Origin: Algoriphagus marincola DSM 16067
GTDB taxonomy: Bacteria; Bacteroidota; Bacteroidia; Cytophagales; Cyclobacteriaceae
Direction: 5' to 3'
DNA: 64,000 nt
Assembly (NCBI RefSeq): GCF_000429405.1
Contig: NZ_AUBU01000002.1
Span: 248,001-312,000, forward strand
Program-made: the position numbers and the translations under genes
Notes under the pieces: model-generated
The model's database searches: none
Seen by the model: the letters and a program-made list of their open reading frames with translations, nothing else
What the model was told of the DNA's origin: nothing
In this document: one piece after another, positions 17,231 through 26,284 of the stretch
Layout of the letters: the number at the start of each line of letters is the position of its first letter
Position numbering within the stretch: position 1 is the first letter of the stretch

Positions 17231-19507
17231 ATGGTCCGAAATATATGGTTTAGCTTTCCTGTACAGCTTTTCCTGCTTCACATCCGAAAGAATCTAGCAC
17301 TAGTTCTGGTGTGGGCATTACTGTTTCTGATCATTTTTGAAGGTTTCGGTGTCACCTTAGGAATACCCTTTCTTTTCTTGGATCCTGAGTATCTGCACGA
17401 AGTCTCCTGGTTGAGTTTTTTTCTGATGGGGGTTGGTTTTTCGGTATTTACGATGGCCTTTCATATGACTACTTACATCATGGATGGTCGACAGTTTTCC
17501 TTTTTAGCTGTTTTGAAAAAGCCCTTCATTCACTTCTGTATCAATAATTCGATCATACCACTCCTTTTTTACCTTGCTTATTGTCTTCGTTTTGTTTCAT
17601 TTCAGCTTCAAAATGATTTAAATTCTGAATGGGAGGTATTTATCCTATTTGGAGGATTTTCTATAGGTAGCATTCTTAGCTATGGGCTGATCTTTGGCTA
17701 TTTTGCCTTTACCAACAAAGACTTTTTTGTACTCTTTGCGGGGACTCTGGACCGCCGATTGAGGAAAGTGAAGTTTACTCGAAAAAATGTCATCAGTCGC
17801 TACAAGGATATCAAGAATAAGCCTCAGTCAGTTAGGAGTTATCTTAATCTTGCCTTGCGATTTGAGCCAGTCAGGCCAGATATTTCCCGTTTTCAAGCTG
17901 CCAAGTTGCTGAAGGTATTTGACCAAAATCATCTGAATTTATTTCTGATTCAGGTTCTGCTGATTGGTTTGGTGATCGGCTTAGGTTTGTTGAGAGAGCA
18001 GCCGATTATGCAGCTTCCAGCCGGGATGAGTGTATTATTGCTTTTTGCGATTTTGGTGATGTTGGTTGGGGCGGTGAGTTTTTGGTTGAGAGGCTGGGCC
18101 ACCGTCACAGTGTTTGCTGCGATTTTACTCCTCAACTATTTTTCGAATTTCTCTTTTCTAAATAGACCGCATGAGGCTTTTGGGATGAATTATCAAGTTC
18201 CTGCAGCCGAATATACCTTGGAGCGATTGGACTCCTTGCTGCATCCTGACACTTTGGCAAAAGACCGCAATAATACGATGCGGATTTTAGATAATTGGAA
18301 AAATAAAACTGGAGAGTCCAAACCAAAACTGGTGCTGATAGCGGCTAGTGGAGGAGGACAACGGTCTGCATTATGGACGTTTGTGGTTCTACAGCATTTG
18401 TATGACATGCATCAGGGGAAAATTCTAAAACATACAGAGCTATTTACCGGTGCTTCGGGAGGGGTTTTGGGAGAAGCTTTTTTCCGGGAGATCTATTTAC
18501 AATCTCTGGATAATCCTGCTGTCAATCCCCTTGATTCGGCCTATTTGGATCAGATTTCAGCAGATAATTTGAACCCGATTATTTTTTCGCTTTTAGTCAA
18601 CGACCTACTGATTCGTAATCAATACTTCCATTACAATGGCCAAAGATATTTGAAGGACAGAGGCTATGCTTTCGAAAGCCAATTGAATTCAAATACGATT
18701 GGCGTAATGGATAAGCAACTTAAGGATTATCGAGAGCCAGAATTTTCAGGAAAAATCCCCTTGCTTCCCGTGACATCTTTAATTACCAATGACGGAAGGA
18801 AATTGATCATATCTCCTCACTCGATGTCTTACATGGGGACCTCGATCAAAGGTCAGTTTGGAGCTGAAGAAAAGAAGCAAAGCGTTGATTTTCTTCGGTT
18901 TTTCAATGAGCAAGATGCTGAAAACCTACGGTTTTTGACGGCTATTCGAATGTCTGCAACCTTCCCATTTATTACTCCCAATATCCAATTGCCTTCTGAC
19001 CCTGCCATGAAGACGATGGATACGGGACTTTCTGATAATTTTGGAATTCAGGATGCCCTTCGATTCACTTATGTGTTTCAAGATTGGATTCGCCAAAATA
19101 CCTCCGGGGTGGTCTTGGTCACAATCCGAGACTCTCAAAAATCCATGCAAATTCCTGCCAGCCCCCTCCCTAGAATCGCCGAAAAGATTTTCAATCCCTT
19201 GAAGAATATCTACTCCAATTGGGATAATGTGCAGACCATTCAAAATGAAGTGCTCTTCAATTATATGTCAGAATCCATGAATTTTCCCATGGATCGTGTA
19301 GAATTTGAATATGCACCGGAATTGGTACAAACTGAGGAACTGACAGGTAGCCAAGAGACGATGAAGCGGGCTTCCTTGAATTGGAGATTGACTGCAATGG
19401 AAAAAAAGTCCATTCTGATGAGCATTCAAACAGAGAAAAATCAAGCTTCATTGAAGAAAATAGAAGGCATTTTTGCAGAAAAAGCTGAAGAAAAGGAGCT
19501 TCAATAG
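17231..19507 (+). CDS. Membrane-anchored patatin-like phospholipase
   Basis: 758 residues in two parts. The first 310 or so carry about seven hydrophobic helices (for example LALVLVWALLFLIIFEGFG and VLLIGLVIGLGLL). The rest is a patatin lipase domain. The oxyanion loop is ASGGGQR (372-378), the nucleophile Ser409 sits in GASGG (GxSxG), and the likely dyad Asp597 is in DTGLSDNFG, where patatins usually have DG(G/A). It probably releases fatty acids from membrane lipids at the inner membrane, with the catalytic part in the cytoplasm; topology is inferred. The last 7 bases overlap the convergent Mpo1-like gene. The specific substrate is unknown. Confidence 0.85.
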   Translation: MVRNIWFSFPVQLFLLHIRKNLALVLVWALLFLIIFEGFGVTLGIPFLFLDPEYLHEVSWLSFFLMGVGFSVFTMAFHMTTYIMDGRQFSFLAVLKKPFIHFCINNSIIPLLFYLAYCLRFVSFQLQNDLNSEWEVFILFGGFSIGSILSYGLIFGYFAFTNKDFFVLFAGTLDRRLRKVKFTRKNVISRYKDIKNKPQSVRSYLNLALRFEPVRPDISRFQAAKLLKVFDQNHLNLFLIQVLLIGLVIGLGLLREQPIMQLPAGMSVLLLFAILVMLVGAVSFWLRGWATVTVFAAILLLNYFSNFSFLNRPHEAFGMNYQVPAAEYTLERLDSLLHPDTLAKDRNNTMRILDNWKNKTGESKPKLVLIAASGGGQRSALWTFVVLQHLYDMHQGKILKHTELFTGASGGVLGEAFFREIYLQSLDNPAVNPLDSAYLDQISADNLNPIIFSLLVNDLLIRNQYFHYNGQRYLKDRGYAFESQLNSNTIGVMDKQLKDYREPEFSGKIPLLPVTSLITNDGRKLIISPHSMSYMGTSIKGQFGAEEKKQSVDFLRFFNEQDAENLRFLTAIRMSATFPFITPNIQLPSDPAMKTMDTGLSDNFGIQDALRFTYVFQDWIRQNTSGVVLVTIRDSQKSMQIPASPLPRIAEKIFNPLKNIYSNWDNVQTIQNEVLFNYMSESMNFPMDRVEFEYAPELVQTEELTGSQETMKRASLNWRLTAMEKKSILMSIQTEKNQASLKKIEGIFAEKAEEKELQ

Positions 19508-19980
19508 GCCAATCCTAATCGCTTGTAGATAAAATGCATCAACCAAGCAGGTCCGATCAAAAGGAATTGTACGTCTTTCAGGAAAGATGGCTTTTTACCC
19601 TCGATTTTGTGTCCATAAAACTGGATGATCCATGAAATGACAAAAATTCCCAAGCTGATTAGCCAAAGTTTCCCCGGGAAAATAATGCTTAGGAAATTTG
19701 CTATGGCTAGACAAATCGCAGAAAACAGAAACATGCCTAAGGCTAAAGGAGCCGAAAGCGTGATGTAATACACTAGAACCAAAAAGAGTGCGATGGTCGC
19801 CCAATTTGCGAAGCCTCCCAACAGGCCGAGGTATTCTGGAAGTGGTCCTGTAGGAATGCTGAAAACCAAGCCGACGATGCTAAAGAAAATAGCAGGCACA
19901 CATACCCAGTGGATCAATTTATTGGTGGGGTTTTGGTGACTGAGGCCATATTCATGGAGGAGTTCATCTATTTTTCGCAT
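19501..19980 (-). CDS. Mpo1-like / DUF962 membrane protein
   Basis: 159 residues with four hydrophobic segments. It starts with the family signature MRKIDELLHEYGLSHQNPTNKLIHWVCVPAIFFS; the conserved His residues of HxxPxNKxxHxxxVP are all present. This family includes yeast Mpo1 (YGL010w), an Fe(II)-dependent dioxygenase acting on 2-hydroxy fatty acids in alpha-oxidation. Bacterial members are mostly uncharacterised. QFYGHKIEGKKPSFLKD is the second conserved block. It overlaps the end of the patatin gene by 7 bases on the opposite strand. Pairing with a lipase is suggestive of lipid turnover, but they are not in one transcript. Confidence 0.85.
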   Translation of the reverse strand: MRKIDELLHEYGLSHQNPTNKLIHWVCVPAIFFSIVGLVFSIPTGPLPEYLGLLGGFANWATIALFLVLVYYITLSAPLALGMFLFSAICLAIANFLSIIFPGKLWLISLGIFVISWIIQFYGHKIEGKKPSFLKDVQFLLIGPAWLMHFIYKRLGLAY

Positions 19981-20059
19981 CGGTTTTTTGGGGCTGATAT
20001 CAAACTTTAGATTAAATTATCAAAAATCTTGGAAAGAAAATAAGAAAGCCAAAGAGTAT

Positions 20060-21187
20060 ATGCTGAGTTACTGGGAGAATAAGAGTTTTTTGAATTACGA
20101 TTTGATAGTGGTGGGAGCCGGGTTTGTGGGGCTTTCGACTGCTATCCATTTCAAAAAGAAGCGGCCAAAAGCCCGGGTTTTGATTTTGGAACGGGGAACT
20201 TTCCCGAGTGGAGCTAGCACCAAAAATGCCGGCTTTGCCTGCTTTGGATCACTGACTGAAATCTTAGACGATATGTGGTCCATGATACAAGATGAGGTAG
20301 TCAAACTGGTAGAAAAACGAGCCAAAGGACTAGAGCTCATTCAAAAGGAATTCGGTAGAAAAGCACTTGATTTCAAGCAGTCGGGAGGATTTGAATTGAT
20401 CACTGAGGATCAGCTGGAGGCGCTTGATCAGCTTTCCTTGATCAATAAGCTACTTAAGCCTATTTTCAAAAAGCCCGTTTTTTCAAACCTTAAGAACTAT
20501 CGGAGTTTTGGTTTTGACGAATCTGTAAAGGCGGTCGTTAAAAACCAGTTTGAAGGTGAATTGGATCCCGGGAAGTATATTTCAGCCTTGTGGTCCAGAG
20601 CAAATGAATTGGGAATCAAAATTCTGACAGGTTCTCATGTCCAGAAGGTTGAAAAGGATTTGGGATTGATCAGCGTAAAGACCGGAACGGATGAACTGAT
20701 TGAGTTTCAAGGATCAAAGGTGGCAGTCTGTACCAATGCTTTTGCGGGGCAATTTTTCCCGGAATTTGATCTTGAACCAGGACGTGGCTTGGTAATGGTG
20801 AGTCGGCCTTTTGAGCAAAAGATTCCGTGGAAAGGTAGCTTTCATTTTGACAAGGGCTATGTGTACTTTCGAAAGATTGATGGCCGACTTCTTCTAGGTG
20901 GAGGTAGAAATAAGGATTTTGAAGGTGAAAAGAGTCTGGAAAACACTATAAATCCCACCATCGAGTCGTATTTAGAAAATTTGGCAGAAACAATCATCTT
21001 CCCCGGACAGAAAATTACTTGGGAACACAAATGGACTGGGATCATGGCATTTGGGCAAAAAAAGCTCCCAATCATGGAGAAAGTCGGTGATCGGACAGCC
21101 GTAGGAGTACGTCTGGGAGGAATGGGAGTGGCAATGGGCTGGGAAGTTGGGAGGCAACTCTCCGATCTCTTACGGAAAGGGTTTTAA
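20060..21187 (+). CDS. FAD-dependent amine/amino-acid oxidase (DAO family)
   Basis: 375 residues from ATG 20060 (MLSYWENKSF). A TTG at 19988 would add 24 residues and begin only 8 bases from the divergent gene. The FAD-binding Rossmann motif is YDLIVVGAGFVGLSTAIHF. FPSGASTKNAGFACFG resembles the SGRNGG-type flavin contact of glycine oxidase and gamma-glutamylputrescine oxidase-like proteins. The C-terminal RLGGMGVAMGWEVGRQL binds the FAD ribityl chain. The substrate is probably an amine or amino acid but cannot be settled. The gene precedes nhaC by 43 bases and may share its transcript. Confidence 0.85.
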   Translation: MLSYWENKSFLNYDLIVVGAGFVGLSTAIHFKKKRPKARVLILERGTFPSGASTKNAGFACFGSLTEILDDMWSMIQDEVVKLVEKRAKGLELIQKEFGRKALDFKQSGGFELITEDQLEALDQLSLINKLLKPIFKKPVFSNLKNYRSFGFDESVKAVVKNQFEGELDPGKYISALWSRANELGIKILTGSHVQKVEKDLGLISVKTGTDELIEFQGSKVAVCTNAFAGQFFPEFDLEPGRGLVMVSRPFEQKIPWKGSFHFDKGYVYFRKIDGRLLLGGGRNKDFEGEKSLENTINPTIESYLENLAETIIFPGQKITWEHKWTGIMAFGQKKLPIMEKVGDRTAVGVRLGGMGVAMGWEVGRQLSDLLRKGF

Positions 21188-21230
21188 AATTTTTGGTTAG
21201 ATTCGGGAGTTCATCCTATTTAAACATTTG

Positions 21231-22694
21231 ATGCAAGAAAAAGCCAAGACGCCAACTATACTTGACGCGCTCATTCCTTTGATTTTTTTGATTGTCTTGT
21301 TAGTATTCAATATTCAGATATTCGGAACTGACGGACTTTCGGGCTCCAATCAGATCGTATTGATTTTATCTGCAGCAGTAGCGGGCTCAGTGGCCGTCTA
21401 TCGCCTAGGGTTTCATTGGGAAACGCTCCAAGATGGTATAGTCAAAAGCATTAGCTCTGCCATGTCCAGTATTTTGATTTTATTTCTGATTGGTGCCCTT
21501 GCAGGCACCTGGCTACTGAGTGGGATAGTTCCAGCGATGATTTATTATGGACTTCAGGTCTTGAGTCCGGGGATATTTCTGATTGCGGCATGCGTAGTCA
21601 GTGCGATTGTATCCATTTCTACGGGTAGTTCCTGGACTACGGTGGCGACGGTAGGAGTTGCTCTTTTAGGGATCGGTAAAGCGCTTGGTTTTGATGAAGG
21701 AATCATTGCAGGAGCGATTATTTCGGGTGCATATTTTGGGGATAAAATGTCTCCCTTGTCCGATACGACCAATCTTGCACCTGCTATGGCAGGGACGGAT
21801 TTGTTTACCCATATCCGGCACATGGCGAAGACTACCATTCCTTCTATCACCATTACCATAATCCTATTTGTCATCATCGGTGTGAATTATGAAGTGAGTG
21901 GGTCGGTCGAGGATGTCAAGGCTATTTCAGCAGTTATTTTAGAAAAATTCAATATTACCGGATGGCTATTTATCGTTCCGGCAGTAGTCTTGGTGCTTAT
22001 TATTAGAAAAGTCCCAGCTATCCCAGCTTTACTCATCGGAGCTTTATTAGGTGGAGTATTTGCCGTGATTTTTCAACCTCAAATTATCGCTACCATCGCC
22101 AATGAATCTGGGGCGTCTTACACTTATTTGAGTTTCAAGGCTGTAATGATGGCTCTTTATGGGGAGATATCTATTTTGACTAGCAATGATATCGTCAATG
22201 AGCTGCTTGTTACAAGAGGAATGGGAGGTATGTTGAATACGATTTGGTTGATTGTCTGTGCGATGGTTTTTGGGGGAATTATGGAAGTGACGGGGATGCT
22301 ACAGGTTTTGGCAGAAGCGGTAATCCGTAAAGTTCATAGTGTTGGATCGCTTATTGCGAGTACCACCGCGACTTGTGTCTTTTTCAACATAACTACTTCT
22401 GACCAGTATTTGGCTATCCTGGTTCCAGGAAGGATGTATGCCGATATTTACAAAAAACGTGGTCTGAAGCCCGAAAACCTCAGTAGAACCCTAGAGGATT
22501 CCGCGACAGTTACCTCAGTTTTGGTTCCGTGGAATACTTGCGGGGCAACTCAGGCATCCGTATTGGGAGTAGCAACATTGGTATACGCACCGTATTGTTT
22601 CTTTAATATTATCAGCCCATTCATGACTATTTTATATGGATATCTGAAGATTGGGATCAACTTTTATGAAGAGGAAGAGTTAGAGGTGGCATGA
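21231..22694 (+). CDS. nhaC: Na+/H+ antiporter NhaC
   Basis: A 487-residue inner-membrane antiporter with about a dozen hydrophobic segments. The start is ATG 21231; the preceding TTG is not needed. The family signature is strong: SISTGSSWTTVATVGVALLGIG, GAIISGAYFGDKMSPLSDTTNLAPAMAGTDLFTHIRHM and, near the end, LEDSATVTSVLVPWNTCGATQ. It exports Na+ in exchange for protons, which fits a marine or saline lifestyle, though related proteins can exchange malate and lactate. Its last 4 bases (ATGA) overlap the exonuclease gene, so the two are co-translated. Confidence 0.95.
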   Translation: MQEKAKTPTILDALIPLIFLIVLLVFNIQIFGTDGLSGSNQIVLILSAAVAGSVAVYRLGFHWETLQDGIVKSISSAMSSILILFLIGALAGTWLLSGIVPAMIYYGLQVLSPGIFLIAACVVSAIVSISTGSSWTTVATVGVALLGIGKALGFDEGIIAGAIISGAYFGDKMSPLSDTTNLAPAMAGTDLFTHIRHMAKTTIPSITITIILFVIIGVNYEVSGSVEDVKAISAVILEKFNITGWLFIVPAVVLVLIIRKVPAIPALLIGALLGGVFAVIFQPQIIATIANESGASYTYLSFKAVMMALYGEISILTSNDIVNELLVTRGMGGMLNTIWLIVCAMVFGGIMEVTGMLQVLAEAVIRKVHSVGSLIASTTATCVFFNITTSDQYLAILVPGRMYADIYKKRGLKPENLSRTLEDSATVTSVLVPWNTCGATQASVLGVATLVYAPYCFFNIISPFMTILYGYLKIGINFYEEEELEVA

Positions 22695-23290
22695 ATCTCA
22701 GAAGAATAAGTAAAGAAGAAATAAATGCACTGCCATTGGGGCAGTTTGATGGTGAAATTTACTTGATTGACGAACCTGATCAAGTGGAGGAAGTAGTCGA
22801 GTTTCTGGCTAAGCAACATATTCTTGGTTTTGATACAGAGACCAAACCTGCTTTCCGAAAAGGAGTCTTCAATGAAGTAGCCCTATTACAGCTTTCGACA
22901 GAAGAGCAGGCTTTTTTATTCCGGTTGAATTCAATTGGTTTTCCAGATGAAATACGGGCCTTGCTTGAGCATAAGCACATTTTAAAAATAGGTGCCGCAG
23001 TGCATGATGACCTTAAAGGTCTTTCCAAGCTTACGGATTCCTTTTACCCCCAATCATTTTTTGACTTGAATGATGAGCTGAAAAAAGTCGGATTTCACAA
23101 TGTGGGGGTTCGAAATCTATCCGGTATGATTCTCGGCATCCGAATCAGCAAGTCTGAGCAGGTTTCTAATTGGGAGGCACAAGAACTGACGGAAAAGCAG
23201 CAACGCTATGCGGCGACGGATGCCTGGGCTTGTTTGGAAGTTTTCAAGCGCCTGAGGGAAGAAGGTGCCTTAGACCCCCTCTTCGATTAA
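22691..23290 (+). CDS. 3'-5' exonuclease, RNase D-like DEDDy family
   Basis: A 199-residue single-domain nuclease. Exo I is LGFDTETKPAF (D-x-E), Exo II is AAVHDDLKGL, and Exo III is QQRYAATDAWACLEVF (YxxxD), giving the DEDDy metal set. There is no HRDC domain, so it is shorter than RNase D proper and resembles the stand-alone WRN-exonuclease-like proteins. It may trim RNA or DNA 3' ends. It starts within the stop codon of nhaC. Its end overlaps the convergent YigZ gene by 21 bases. Confidence 0.9.
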   Translation: MNLRRISKEEINALPLGQFDGEIYLIDEPDQVEEVVEFLAKQHILGFDTETKPAFRKGVFNEVALLQLSTEEQAFLFRLNSIGFPDEIRALLEHKHILKIGAAVHDDLKGLSKLTDSFYPQSFFDLNDELKKVGFHNVGVRNLSGMILGIRISKSEQVSNWEAQELTEKQQRYAATDAWACLEVFKRLREEGALDPLFD

Positions 23291-23896
23291 TTTATACTCC
23301 AGTCCGTCAATTGTCTCCAGTTGGTCAATTACCTGATCCTTCATGCTACTTCGAAAGGATAAATCCATTTTACAATCCAGCTCCATTTCTTGTGACTGGA
23401 TTTCGAGATTCTCGTTTTTGATCAACTTCATAACATCATTCATGACAGGATAGGGAAAATGGAGCTTTAGAAAGCATCTTTCAAAGTCTTCCACAATCTC
23501 ATTTTCCTCGATAGCCATTTTCGCTGCCGTTCTATAGGCTTGAATCAGACCGCCTACCCCAAGTTTGGTTCCACCAAAGTAGCGGACGACTACTATCAGA
23601 ACATTCGTCAATTCAAATGATCTGATTTGCCCTAAAATCGGATCTCCCGCCGAATGGTTGGGTTCGCCGTCATCATTGGCCCGGAAGATCTCTCCATCCT
23701 TTCCAAGACTGTAAGCATAGCAATGATGCCTTGCGTCGTAGTATTGCTTTCGGAGTTCTGCTAGTTTTTCCTTTACCTCCTCTTCCGATTTGACAGGGAA
23801 AGCATGAGCGTGGAATTTAGAGTTTCTATCCTTAAATAGGGAGGCACTTTCTCGGCTAAGGGTAAAAAATCGATCTGTATCGTCTTTGGATTCCAC
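23270..23896 (-). CDS. YigZ/IMPACT family protein
   Basis: 208 residues of the YigZ/IMPACT family, cytoplasmic proteins tied in eukaryotes to Gcn2 control and in bacteria of unclear role. The N-terminal domain has the signature RHHCYAYSLGKDGE, NDDGEPNHSAGDPILGQI and VVRYFGGTKLGVGGLIQAYR. The C-terminal DUF1949-like domain follows, with FPYPVMNDVMKLI. The length is normal. It runs opposite to the genes on both sides, so it is probably monocistronic. Confidence 0.92.
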   Translation of the reverse strand: MESKDDTDRFFTLSRESASLFKDRNSKFHAHAFPVKSEEEVKEKLAELRKQYYDARHHCYAYSLGKDGEIFRANDDGEPNHSAGDPILGQIRSFELTNVLIVVVRYFGGTKLGVGGLIQAYRTAAKMAIEENEIVEDFERCFLKLHFPYPVMNDVMKLIKNENLEIQSQEMELDCKMDLSFRSSMKDQVIDQLETIDGLEYKLIEEGV

Positions 23897-24001
23897 TGGT
23901 CAGATTATTTGGCTAGGTTTCGAAATGAAAATCTAAATTTAATGGAACTGTAACCTTTTTTACTTGGTATTTATCTTAATTTTAGTCCGATTCAAAAAGT
24001 A

Positions 24002-24412
24002 ATGATGCATCCACAAAAAACAAGTCAGCCCAGATGGATTGATTTTGATGGGGAAAAAGGGCAGGCCGGCGAATTGTATTATTGGGAAAAGCAGGACCTA
24101 TTTCCCAATGGTATTCAGCGATGCTTTTGGGTACATGCAGTCCCTAATGGAGTTTCCCGAGGCAATCATGCTCATCGTGAAGAAACGCAGGTGCTAGTAG
24201 CTTTAGCTGGGGAGGTTAAAGCAAAAATAACCGACACGCTAGGTTTTACACAGTTATTTAAATTAAATCATCCTTCCAGAGGTCTTTTGATTCCCCCGCT
24301 TCATTGGGTAGAGACCGATTTTTCCTCAGATGCAGTCTTACTCGCATTATCAGACCGAGAGTTTTCAGAAGCCGATTACATCAGAGATTTAAAGGAATTT
24401 GCAAAGCTCTAA
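24002..24412 (+). CDS. WxcM/FdtA-like cupin sugar isomerase
   Basis: A 136-residue single cupin. PNGVSRGNHAHREETQVLVALAGEV carries the His residues and Glu of the RmlC-like fold, and LLIPPLHWVETDFSSDAVLLAL the second half. It resembles WxcM-like and FdtA/QdtA proteins, which move the keto group of dTDP-4-keto-6-deoxyglucose to position 3 during synthesis of 3-amino sugars. The usual YxxP(S/P)xxW-type C-terminus is replaced by ADYIRDLKEF. No dTDP-sugar genes are adjacent. It stands first in a three-gene set, 1 base before the next start. A non-enzymatic cupin role is also possible. Confidence 0.72.
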   Translation: MMHPQKTSQPRWIDFDGEKGQAGELYYWEKQDLFPNGIQRCFWVHAVPNGVSRGNHAHREETQVLVALAGEVKAKITDTLGFTQLFKLNHPSRGLLIPPLHWVETDFSSDAVLLALSDREFSEADYIRDLKEFAKL

Positions 24413-24413
24413 G

Positions 24414-25328
24414 ATGGATATCTCCAATCAATATCAGCTTGAAGTACAGGATAGCCGAGCGGAAATAAAGGATTATTTTCTTGCAAATGAGCAGTTGCCA
24501 GAATACCGGGAGTACCTTGATTTTAAGCTTGTCAAAAAGGAAAAAGTTAAGGCTTGGATTACCATTTGTATTTCAGAGGGAGGAAAGGCTATTTCGCTTC
24601 CTCAGGTTCCTTTTGGAGGAATTTGGATGCAGGATAACCTAAGTTCTGAAGCTTTAGAGTACTTTATATTGATAATTCAAGAAGAGCTCCGGAAAAGGGG
24701 AGTTTTGGAATTGGAAATTACTCAAGCTCCGAAGCCTTATCAGTCAAACCATGATTTGGTGAATTACCTGCTTTTCAAGCTTGGTTTCAGGCAGGAAAAG
24801 GTTTTGGCTCATCAGTTTTTCTTGGGAAAAAAGAAGATTAAGAAACTGATTCAAAGTGAACAGGATCGATTCCAGAAGCGCATAAAAGAAGGGGAGCTTA
24901 CAATTCGAAAAGGGCCAATCTCTAATTTTGGCTTTTTACAGGAGATTCGATCATGGAATCAGTCAAGAGGCTATGACTCCAACTTGGATGAAACTCGGTT
25001 AATCACGCAAGTGTCGGAGTATCCAGAGCGTTATTTTTTGATTTCGCTAGAAAAAAAGGGGCAAGCTGTAGCACACACTTTAGCGACTAGACTGACTTCA
25101 GAGTCATTATATTATTTTCAATCAGCCATAGATCCTAAAAGTCAGCTTAAGCAAGGAGGCGAAATGCTTTTATATCAATTATTTATTTTGGCAATGGATC
25201 TGAAGGTAGACTTCATAGATCTGGGCTCCTCTGATCAGCCAAGTTCGGCCAATCATAACTTAATGTTTTTTAAGTCCAGATTTTCCAACGATATTTCTAA
25301 CAAAGTCACCTGGGTCAGGAAACTTTAA
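24414..25328 (+). CDS. GNAT/FemAB-like N-acyltransferase
   Basis: 304 residues from ATG 24414. The C-terminal half has the GNAT_6 (BioF2-like) pattern: FLISLEKKGQAVAHTLATRL, then SLYYFQSAIDPKSQLKQGGEMLLYQLF and KVDFIDLGSSD. That fold places acyl groups or amino acids on amine or sugar acceptors. The N-terminal half is a second, weaker copy of the same fold (YFILIIQEELRKRGVLELEIT). It lies between a sugar-isomerase-like cupin and a glycosyltransferase with gaps of 1 and 2 bases, so the three should be co-expressed. N-acylation of an amino sugar is a reasonable guess and not shown. Confidence 0.7.
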   Translation: MDISNQYQLEVQDSRAEIKDYFLANEQLPEYREYLDFKLVKKEKVKAWITICISEGGKAISLPQVPFGGIWMQDNLSSEALEYFILIIQEELRKRGVLELEITQAPKPYQSNHDLVNYLLFKLGFRQEKVLAHQFFLGKKKIKKLIQSEQDRFQKRIKEGELTIRKGPISNFGFLQEIRSWNQSRGYDSNLDETRLITQVSEYPERYFLISLEKKGQAVAHTLATRLTSESLYYFQSAIDPKSQLKQGGEMLLYQLFILAMDLKVDFIDLGSSDQPSSANHNLMFFKSRFSNDISNKVTWVRKL

Positions 25329-25330
25329 CC

Positions 25331-26284
25331 ATGGAAAGCTTAGGTAAAGTCACTGTTATTTGCACAGCCTTCAATCACGAAGACTGGATTTGGGAGGCAC
25401 TAGAGAGCGTGGCAATGCAGGATTACCATGACAAAGAATTGGTCATTGTCGATAATGGAAGTTCTGATCGTACTGCCGAACGTATCAAGGATTGGGTCTC
25501 GCAGTATTCTGGCTTATTTCCGGTGAAAACGTACTTTTTTGAGGATACTAGACCCTACTGTCAGACCTTCAATGAAGTGTTTGCAGAGACAAATGGTGAC
25601 TACCTGGTCGATTTGTCCGGAGATGACGTGCTTTATCCTGATCATCTCTCTCTATCGATCGCTCAACTTTCACAGGATACTGAAGCAGCTTTTAGTTTCT
25701 CTGATGCCTATTTACTAGAGTCATCGGGGTCTATCACGACTTTCTACAAGCGAAATACATTCGGAGAGCTTAGGGAAAAGCTGCATATGGGCACGATATA
25801 CGAAACGCTATTGAGGCGAAGTATCATCTGCGCGGCTACCATGGTATTCAATGCAAAGATCTTTCGAAAGGAGTCGGGTTATGATGAGAGTCTGTATTAC
25901 GAGGATTTTGATATTCAAATCCGAATGGCGAGGAAGTATCATGTGGTTTTTTCGGATCATGTAGGTGTCCTGAAGCGTGAGCATGAGGAGTCTATGTCAG
26001 CAAACCAGTATCAGCGATATTTTTCAAAAATGTTGCCTAGTACGGTAAAGGTCTGTGAAAAGGCATTGGAGCTCAATCAAAGCCAGGATGAAAATAAAGC
26101 ATTGCTGGAGCGAGTTCTTTTTGAATTGAAACATGCACTATGGTCGGCAAATTTCTCTGCTGCTGATCAACTCATCCAAATGGCCGAACGCTTACATGGC
26201 AAAGGCCTAAAATTGAAGCTCTATAAAGCTTGGGCTAAATTCAAGCTTGACATATCCTGGCTTTACGTCAGTGTCACGAGTTGA
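25331..26284 (+). CDS. Family 2 glycosyltransferase
   Basis: A 317-residue GT2 enzyme with a GT-A fold. VTVICTAFNHEDWIWEALESV and DKELVIVDNGSSDRTAE bind the nucleotide sugar. VDLSGDDVLYPDH is the DxD-like metal motif (D-D-V), and YYEDFDIQIRMARKY holds the ED pair of the catalytic base region. It has no membrane segment. It probably adds a sugar to a surface glycan or lipid-linked sugar. It is third in the set after the cupin and acyltransferase. It abuts the convergent M16-like gene with no spacer, and I see no terminator there. Confidence 0.88.
   Translation: MESLGKVTVICTAFNHEDWIWEALESVAMQDYHDKELVIVDNGSSDRTAERIKDWVSQYSGLFPVKTYFFEDTRPYCQTFNEVFAETNGDYLVDLSGDDVLYPDHLSLSIAQLSQDTEAAFSFSDAYLLESSGSITTFYKRNTFGELREKLHMGTIYETLLRRSIICAATMVFNAKIFRKESGYDESLYYEDFDIQIRMARKYHVVFSDHVGVLKREHEESMSANQYQRYFSKMLPSTVKVCEKALELNQSQDENKALLERVLFELKHALWSANFSAADQLIQMAERLHGKGLKLKLYKAWAKFKLDISWLYVSVTS

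Noticed and set aside
19988-20059. TTG start adding 24 residues to the FAD oxidase
   Set aside because: It would start 8 bases from the divergent gene; ATG 20060 gives a normal distance to the FAD motif.
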